Origin: Ampullaceana balthica
Lineage: Eukaryota > Mollusca > Gastropoda > Lymnaeidae
Assembly (NCBI GenBank): GCA_944989445.1
Contig: CALYLW010000014.1
Location: 1,982,478-2,046,477 of the forward strand
DNA: 64,000 nucleotides
Direction of reading: 5' to 3'
The notes beneath the pieces were generated by a model. It saw nothing but the letters and a program-made list of their open reading frames with translations. It had not been told where the DNA came from and searched no databases. The position numbers and the translations under genes are program-made. This document shows positions 57,656-64,000 of the stretch, piece after piece (within the stretch, counting starts at the first letter, position 1; each line of letters starts with the position of its first letter).

Positions 57656-58456
57656 TAAGATATTCTCGGTGGTAAGTTATGGTATTACTTAGGTTTTTTA
57701 AGGTAATCCGTAGGTTAGTTAAGGTATTACCGTGGTTGGTTAAGGCATTACTTTCGTTAGTTAATATACTGACACTAGATACGCCAGGCGGCGTAGCATA
57801 CGCCGCAGACTTGCTTATGGATAGTGCAAAGAAAAGGGGGGAAAGAACGGACACAAACTACAACACAAAGAAATCAAAACAACGCGAGTGAACGTCGGGG
57901 TGGGGTGGGCGCGGTTGCTACTTTCCCACAACCCTTCACCACTCTAGCTTGCCAACCATAAAATGTGATTGGCCGACCTTAGCGAGGGTCAGCCATGTTC
58001 GCAAAAAAGGGGTAAAAGAACGGGCACAAACACACATTTTTAAAATTAAAAAAAATAATGTTTTCTCTGGGGCTTGAACCCAAGACGAATCACATGTAAT
58101 TCTGAGAATGAATAACACAAGTGAACTCAAGAGGCATTGTTGGTCTCGAAACATGCCCACCCACCCCCCTTTTTTGAAACCACTTCGCTTGATTGGTCGA
58201 CCCCAGCGAGGGTCATTCAAGCGAGGCTTGTTTGCACATACTTGCTTTGGTGAATTATATATATAGATGGTTGGTTGAGGTGTTCCGTTGGTTAGTGAAG
58301 GTACTCCCACAGGTTAGTCAAGGTACTCCCACGGGTTAGTCAAGGTATTCTCCTAGGTTACTTAAGATAATTCTATTGGTTAGTTTAGGTTTTAATTTGG
58401 TATAGTTAAGGTGTCAGTGTTACCATTGATAAGTGAAGGTATTTCTACTGATTAGT
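57656..58456. repeat. Degenerate 21-23-bp minisatellite split by a Helitron
   Basis: Units of GGTTAGTTAAGGTATTNC plus a few variable bases occur at 57656-57774 and resume at 58268-58456. The Helitron 57775-58267 sits within one unit. Confidence 0.88.
57775..58267 (-). mobile_element. Non-autonomous Helitron, tRNA-carrying family, copy 3
   Basis: On the minus strand it starts TC after A (58267) with TCTATATATATAATTCA and ends hairpin GCGGCGTATGCTACGCCGC, then CTAG (57778-57775) before T. Length 493 bp, shorter than the 553-bp copy because the D and anticodon arms of the tRNA-like module are deleted; its T-arm TTGGGTTCAAGCCCCAG remains. No target duplication, as expected for Helitrons. Confidence 0.9.
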
Positions 58457-58640
58457 TAAGAGAGAGAGAGGGGGGAAGAATGAGGGAACGAAAGAGAAAT
58501 ATGAAGAAAGTGAGCGAGTGAGAGAGAGAGAGGGGGGGGTTGAGAGAAAGAGAGAGAGAGAGCGTGCATGCGAGAAAGAAAGAAAGAGTGAGAGAGAATG
58601 AAAGAGAGAGAGGGAGGTGAGGGGGGAAAAAGAGGAAAAA
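58457..58640. repeat. GA-rich microsatellite region
   Basis: Interrupted GAGAGA and GAAAGAAAG runs. The minus-strand Ser-Leu-rich open frame is a by-product. Confidence 0.95.
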
Positions 58641-59118
58641 TGGTTTTCTCTTCTTGAACCCGTTGTAACCGGCCCCTGTCAGATGAGTGGCAGGCCCCTG
58701 GCACCGTCAACGTGACACCAGGGATGGGGCCCCCCTCCCCTCCATCCAACCGGACACACCATCAGGCGGCGGTGCCCTTAGACGGCGTGGGGGTATGTCG
58801 GCACGTCTGCTTCTCATCACAATGGACCTGGGGAGAGTTGATGCGCACCTCGGATGCTGTCGAATGTGTCAACCAATTAATCCCCCAGTTCGTATTCACA
58901 ACGTTTCCATAAGATCCACGACGGCGTTTTGTGGCGCGTGTTTGTGGAATGAAAGGGAATGTGGTAATGATATTAGCCAAGAAAGTTGAAACAGAAAACG
59001 TGTACCGCTTGTGAAACGAGAGATTGTCGAGATTTGACCTCCCCACCTCCATCCCCCCCCAAAAAAAAATAATTAAAAACAAAAAACAAAACATTATTCC
59101 CGTTGTCTGTGTGGATGT
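58641..59118. other. Unique, GC-moderate sequence
   Basis: 100-codon (58687-58989, +) and 164-codon (58762-59256, -) frames overlap. The latter runs into the 42-bp repeat. No domain recognised in either. Confidence 0.4.
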
Positions 59119-59120
59119 AA

Positions 59121-59245
59121 TGCTGTTAGGTGGCGCTGCGATCGATTTTGTTTTATTTATAGTGCTGTTAGGTGGCGCTGCGATCGATTTTGTTTTGTTC
59201 ATAGTGCTGTTAACTGGCGCTGCGATCGATTTTGTTTTATAGCTA
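59121..59245. repeat. 42-bp tandem repeat, three copies
   Basis: TGCTGTTAGGTGGCGCTGCG followed by ATCGATTTTGTTTTATTTAT; the third copy has TTAACTGG. Confidence 0.96.
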
Positions 59246-59390
59246 TCTCTTTTCAATCATTGTTATTAAAGACATTTTGAACTAAATAAATAAGTATTCC
59301 TTTTTTGAATATATTGTTTTTTTTAATTATCTTAAACAAATATCAATTTTTACAGCAGTAATTTTATATTGAACTCAAACAATAAAAGAT
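59246..59390. other. AT-rich sequence, may belong to a Helitron-like element
   Basis: Precedes the first CCGTCA hairpin end. Boundaries not resolved. Confidence 0.3.
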
Positions 59391-59418
59391 TCCGTCATTT
59401 TTGACCGGTTATCTCTAG
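59391..59418 (+). mobile_element. Helitron-like 3' terminus, second hairpin family
   Basis: CCGTCA-TTTT-TGACCGG hairpin-like sequence, then TTATCT and CTAG (59415-59418) followed by T. Same layout as 25579-25606 with one extra C in the stem. Confidence 0.5.
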
Positions 59419-59687
59419 TAATAATAATAATTCGTAACAAAATGCTTTGAGAAGTACAAAATTGACAATTGAAAAAAAAGTTTTCATTCATTTAAAAAAA
59501 ACAAAAAACAATAACAACTTGCATAAAATAACACTTTTCGAACGTTCCGCATAAAATTGTTAAATATGATAATAAATGAATCAAATAAAAATAAATAAAA
59601 TAAATGAAAGCTCTGTATTATGTTATTTTTTAATCTGATGTGTATTTATTTTGAAAACTTCCCTCATTTTTGACGGGTGATACACTA
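59419..59687 (+). mobile_element. Helitron-like element, second hairpin family
   Basis: Ends CCCTCA-TTTT-TGACGG (59661-59676), then GTGATACA and CTAG (59684-59687) followed by T. It shares CGCATAAAATTGTTAAATATG with 25445-25468. It starts directly after the preceding CTAG terminus, so the two ends are arranged head to tail. The exact 5' end is uncertain. Confidence 0.5.
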
Positions 59688-60051
59688 GTTACACTAGTAT
59701 ATATATATATTTTTTTAAAGCATCGTTTTATTGCGAAGATTCCGTTGCAACGATAAGTGAAGGAGAACTCGGGGTTGGTAGAGAACTTCACACACTTTTG
59801 ATTTCAAGCTGAAGTGAATGGTACACAACATGCGTGGTGTAGATGATCACCAATAGTTCTAAGAGACAGGGGATACCGAGAGATGGTGATATCCCATAAT
59901 GGTGATATGAGTTTATCTCTTACAGCTCACTAGAGAACCATTCTGTAGGGTTCACCGTCTACACTGTTATGGTAGCTTGGCATTAGGTGTGGTCAATATT
60001 TAAAAAAAGTTAATACATCACAAACTAGACTTGTGTATTCCTTAATAAACA
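59688..60051. other. Unique sequence after (TA)n
   Basis: TATATATATATA at 59698-59710. Then ordinary sequence. Confidence 0.4.
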
Positions 60052-60509
60052 CTAGACGCCCCGTGGCGTAGCATACGCCGCAGACTTGCTCATGGAGAAT
60101 TCTTTTACCCCTTTAATGCACTTTTGAAGGGCGCTTACGGCGCCGACCTTTTTCAAAAGCCCAACTAGCTTGTCCTTGTTTGATCAATACGAAATATTAA
60201 ACTTTCTGAAATGCACACAAAGTATTTTATAATAGGGGTTGTAGGGCGCCTATGGCGCCCAATTTGTTTTTTGATGTTATAATTAATCATTATCAAATCC
60301 TCTTTTGACATTGTTCCCTTTTTACAAAATTAAAATATCAGCGAAAACAATGACGTCATGTAATTTTTTTTTACAGCGCATATTTAATTTGCACACCTTT
60401 TGATGCATTGGTGCAGTAATTTGGTGCGCTGCTTTCGAAAATTAGTATCTGTTGCACATGCAGCTTCTTGTTGCCTCGCAGGGTCCGACCACGAAGAGAA
60501 TTATATATA
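60052..60509 (-). mobile_element. Helitron pair, second locus, member A
   Basis: Minus-strand 3' end: hairpin GCGGCGTATGCTACGCCAC, then CTAG (60055-60052) before T. Collinear with 39170-39613, including TGTCCTTGTTTGATCAATAC, the AGGGCGCCTATGGCGCCC palindrome near 60243-60260 and TCGCAGGGTCCGACCACGAA. Confidence 0.85.
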
Positions 60510-60912
60510 CTAGCTGACCCGCGGCGTAGCATAGGCCGCTAATGATTTAGTGACGGGTGAAGACTTCCTGAAAGACACGGTTGTCAAAATGGGGTGGGTT
60601 TGGGCAAACGACTGTGGGTGAATGAAAAGAAGGAACTCTTGTTCCTTGTTTGATCAATACGAAATATTAAACTTTCTGAAATGTACACAAAGTATTTTAT
60701 AACTTTTTACATTGTTCCCTTTTTACAAAATTAAAATATCAGCGAAAACAATGACGTCATATAATTTTTTTTTACAGCGCATATTTAATTTGCACACCTT
60801 TTGATGCATTGGTTGAGTAATTTGGTGCGCTGCTTTCTAAAATTAGTATCTGATGAACATACTTGCAGCTTGTCTCGCAGGGTCCGACCACGGAGAGAAT
60901 TATATATATAGA
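60510..60912 (-). mobile_element. Helitron pair, second locus, member B
   Basis: Minus-strand 3' end: hairpin with one mismatch, then CTAG (60513-60510). Collinear with 39614-40136, but about 120 bp shorter because the segment with the TCACCCGTAAAAAATGACGG piece is absent between GGAACTCT and TGTTCCTTGTTTGATC. The 5' end is TC (60912-60911) after A. Confidence 0.85.
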
Positions 60913-60984
60913 TAGATTATAAAAAAACAGTGAATCTTTTAGAAAGAAGACTTCCTTACAATCCATTCGATGGATTCCCTATAA
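60913..60984. other. Short unique spacer
   Basis: Joins the Helitron to the 39-bp array. Confidence 0.4.
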
Positions 60985-63113
60985 AACACCCTCATCACAA
61001 GCCAGCAGGTTTATTCCCTTTAAAATAACTTCACCACAAACCAGCAGGTTTATTCCCTTTAAAACAACTTCACCACAAACCAGCAGGTTTATTCCCATTA
61101 AAACAACTTCACCACAAACCAGCAGGTTTACTCCCTTCAAAACAACTTCACCACAAACCAGCTGGTTTATTCCCTTCATAACAACTTCACCACAAACCAG
61201 CAGGTTTATTCCCATTAAAACAACTTCACCACAAACCAGCAGGTTTATTCCCTTTAAAATAACTTCACCACAAACCAGCAGGTTTATTCCCTTCATAACA
61301 ACTTCACCACAAACCATCAGGTTTATTCCCTTTAAAACAACTTCACCACAAACCAGCAGGTTTATTCCCTTTAAAACAACTTCACCACAAACCAGCAGGT
61401 TTATTTCCTTTAAAACAACTTCACCACAAACCAGCAGGTTTATTCCCTTTAAAACAACTTCACCACAAACCAGCAGGTTTATTCCCTTTAAAACAACTTC
61501 ACCACAAACCAGCAGGTTTATTCCCTTTAAAACAACTTCACCACAAACCAGCAGGTTTATTCCCTTTAAAACAACTTCACCACAAACCAGCAGGTTTATT
61601 CCCTTCAAAACAACTTCACCACAAACCAGCAGGTTTATTCCCTTCAAAACAACTTCACCACAAACCAGCTGGTTTATTCCCTTCAAAACAACTTCACCAC
61701 AAACCAGCAGGTTTACTCCCTTTAAAACAACTTCACCACAAACCAGCAGGTTTATTCCCTTTAAAACAACTTCACCACAAACCAGCAGGTTTATTCCCTT
61801 TAAAACAACTTCACCACAAACCAGCTGGTTTATTCCCTTCATAACAACTTCACCGCAAACCAGCAGGTTTATTCCCATTAAAACAACTTCACCACAAACC
61901 AGCAGGTTTATTCCCTTTAAAACAACTTCACCACAAACCAGCTGGTTTATTCCCTTCATAACAACTTCACCACAAACCAGCTGGTTTATTCCCTTCAAAA
62001 CAACTTCACCACAAACCAGCAGGTTTATTCCCTTCATAACAACTTCACCACAAACCAGCTGGTTTATTCCCTTCATAACAACTTCACCACAAACCAGCAG
62101 GTTTACTCCCTTCAAAACAACTTCACCACAAACCAGCAGGTTTATTCCCTTCATAACAACTTCACCGCAAACCAGCAGGTTTATTCCCTTCAAAACAACT
62201 TCACCACAAACCAGCAGGTTTATTCCCATTAAAACAACTTCACCACAAACCAGCAGGTTTATTCCCTTCATAACAACTTCACCGCAAACCAGCAGGTTTA
62301 TTCCCTTCAAAACAACTTCACCACAAACCAGCAGGTTTATTCCCTTCATAACAACTTAACCACAAACCAGCAGGTTTATTCCCTTCAAAACAACTTCACC
62401 ACAAACCAGCAGGTTTATTCCCATTAAAACAACTTCACCACAAACCAGCAGGTTTACTCCCTTCAAAACAACTTCACCACAAACCAGCAGGTTTACTCCC
62501 TTCAAAACAACTTCACCACAAACCAGCAGGTTTACTCCCTTCAAAACAACTTCACCGCAAACCAGCAGGTTTATTCCCTTCATAACAACTTCACCACAAA
62601 CCAGCAGGTTTATTCCCTTCAAAACAACTTCACCACAAACCAGCAGGTTTATTCCCTTCAAAACAACTTCACCACAAACCAGCAGGTTTATTCCCTTCAT
62701 AACAACTTCACCACAAACCAGCAGGTTTATTCCCATTAAAACAACTTCACCACAAACCAGCAGGTTTATTTCCTTTAAAACAACTTCACCACAAACCAGC
62801 AGGTTTATTCCCATTAAAACAACTTCACCACAAACCAGCAGGTTTACTCCCTTCAAAACAACTTCACCACAAACCAGCAGGTTTATTCCCTTCATAACAA
62901 CTTCACCACAAACCAGCAGGTTTATTCCCTTCATAACAACTTCACCACAAACCAGCAGGTTTATTCCCTTCATAACAACTTCACCACAAACCAGCAGGTT
63001 TATTCCCTTCAAAACAACTTCACCACAAACCAGCAGGTTTATTCCCTTCATAACAACTTCACCACAAACCAGCAGGTTTATTCCCTTTAAAACAACTTCA
63101 CCACAAACCAGCA
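60985..63113. repeat. 2.1-kb minisatellite, 39-bp unit, about 55 copies
   Basis: Unit CACCACAAACCAGCAGGTTT plus ATTCCCTTCAAAACAACTT. Length is strictly 39 bp (13 codons), so the minus strand stays open as frames of 456 and 274 codons with peptide repeat GINLLVCGEVVLK. They are separated by a single TAA at about 62356. The common variants (TTC/TTT/ATT before AAAAC, ATAAC/AAAAC, ATT/ACT, AGC/CTG) mostly change the amino acid, so there is no sign of protein-level selection. A minus-strand ATG at 63178-63180 precedes the array with about 25 unique residues. It has no signal peptide or recognised domain. I treat the array as satellite DNA, not a gene. Confidence 0.95.
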
Positions 63114-64000
63114 GGTGCGTGCGTTCATTATTGTGAAACACCCTCATGACATCCCGTGTTGATTCTGATCGGTTCGACATGTTCTTGAATCAACCATCAC
63201 CGCCAGTGATTCGCCCGTCACTTGGGTATGAAATAACCTATAATCTGATTCAATATTGACACTGGGGCCGAGTCAGAAAATCGGAGAAAACTGGTAGTAA
63301 ATGGTCCCCCCTTGCTTCGCCTGTTTGCATCTCAAACACTCGACAAGGAAAAAACGGCGGATCACCTCGTTAGCCGCCGGTCGCAAAAACGCCGGCGAAA
63401 TTAGGCAACTGGATCACTGCACTATATTTTATCTTACTTAGCGTGTTTGTCCTTCCACGTGGCGACTCCACTTTAGCTGGTATGTCAATGTAGTCCGCAG
63501 CGCTGCTTACAAGATTCATTCCAGTCTGATTGTTGAGTTTTTAAACGTTTTTTTTTATTCCCCTCTTCTTTTTTTTTCTTTTTGCTCTGTGTGTCTCGTA
63601 CACAGTACACATATCTCCTAAAATATCAGCGTTTTAAGATCTCGTCAAATTCAAAAGGCTAGCGCTACAATGAGGATACGGCTTAAGCATCGGCAGTGTT
63701 GTTACGAGCACGCATGCCTTTGGCCGTGGTCGTCAGGTAGGGGATTTTCTACCACTTCACAAAAGTCGAATCAGTAAAACCCCGTTTTTTTTTGTTTGTT
63801 ATTTTAAATCCAAAGTCTTTGCCTCAATGAATCAGACTTCTGGAACTTTACCAGCACACTAGGGCGGACGTTCGAGGTTTGTCTGACAAGGCTACTACAG
63901 AACATTTTAGACAAAACCAATAACGTTAAAAAAAAACAAAAAAAAACTAATCGGATAAAGAGGGAAAAAAAGAAACACTTCAATCAGTATGTTGGAGATT
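63114..64000. other. Unique sequence to right edge
   Basis: Balanced composition at 63180-63520, T-rich after. No recognisable gene, RNA or transposon end. Confidence 0.45.

Noticed and set aside
58762..59256. 164-codon minus-strand frame as a gene
   Set aside because: Starts in a tandem repeat and runs through low-complexity sequence; no domain recognised.
60979..63180. Long minus-strand frames (456 and 274 codons) as a real repetitive protein gene
   Set aside because: The frames follow from a 39-bp unit lacking a stop. Common variants are mostly amino-acid changing and one unit carries a stop. No domain is recognised.

Overview
The window reads as AT-rich, repeat-dominated nuclear DNA of an invertebrate animal. 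The pointers are metazoan transposon families: hAT elements with GTF2I-repeat/ZBED-like transposases, I/Jockey-type LINEs with an RNase H domain, a tRNA-derived SINE and non-autonomous Helitrons. Very abundant minisatellites and GA/GT/AAT microsatellites fit the same picture. A mollusc is my best guess from the general style of the repeats, but nothing here proves it. I found no complete host protein gene, no rRNA and no intact functional tRNA. Nearly all open frames are by-products of tandem repeats or of the strand opposite a transposon. By my own rough tally about a fifth to a quarter of the window is tandem repeat and about a quarter is recognisable transposon.

Layout. 0-9 kb: a degenerate minisatellite, a long GA tract, one copy of a 480-bp repeat family, a Helitron carrying a tRNA-Val-like module, several short-period arrays, a 130-bp-arm fold-back repeat, a direct duplication and a hAT MITE with a perfect 8-bp target duplication. 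9-18 kb: a tRNA-derived SINE, AT-rich DNA, a GC-rich island at about 12.1-12.5 kb, MITEs, a second 480-bp copy and a 16-bp array containing TTAGGG. 18.5-20.6 kb: a complete but dead hAT element. 21-30 kb: minisatellites, a duplicated 260-bp block, a second type of Helitron-like 3' end and a 1.2-kb array. 30-38 kb: a LINE 3' fragment with long flanking duplications, an 0.8-kb 19-bp array, a hAT MITE, the best-preserved Helitron and two adjacent 37-bp-unit arrays. 39-41 kb: a head-to-tail Helitron pair, a 22-bp array and one unexplained small reading frame. 42.6-46.5 kb: a hAT transposon with TIRs and 8-bp TSD whose transposase is broken by a nested 1.5-kb insertion. 46.6-48.0 kb: three tandem copies of the 480-bp family. 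48.1-49.9 kb: a dead LINE in which two parts of the coding sequence have become tandem arrays. 50-58.6 kb: a cluster of minisatellites with units of 28, 27, 27, 29, 20 and 22 bp, with a TA-flanked MITE, a LINE tail and a Helitron among them. 59-61 kb: more Helitron-like ends and a second copy of the head-to-tail Helitron pair. 61-63.1 kb: a 2.1-kb array of a 39-bp unit. 63.1-64 kb: ordinary non-repetitive sequence.

There is no operon-like or pathway logic. The interesting content is genome dynamics: composite Helitrons amplified as a unit, a tRNA-like module inside a Helitron, nested transposons, and minisatellites that visibly arose inside a retrotransposon coding sequence. I see no convincing new defence, immune or metabolic system.
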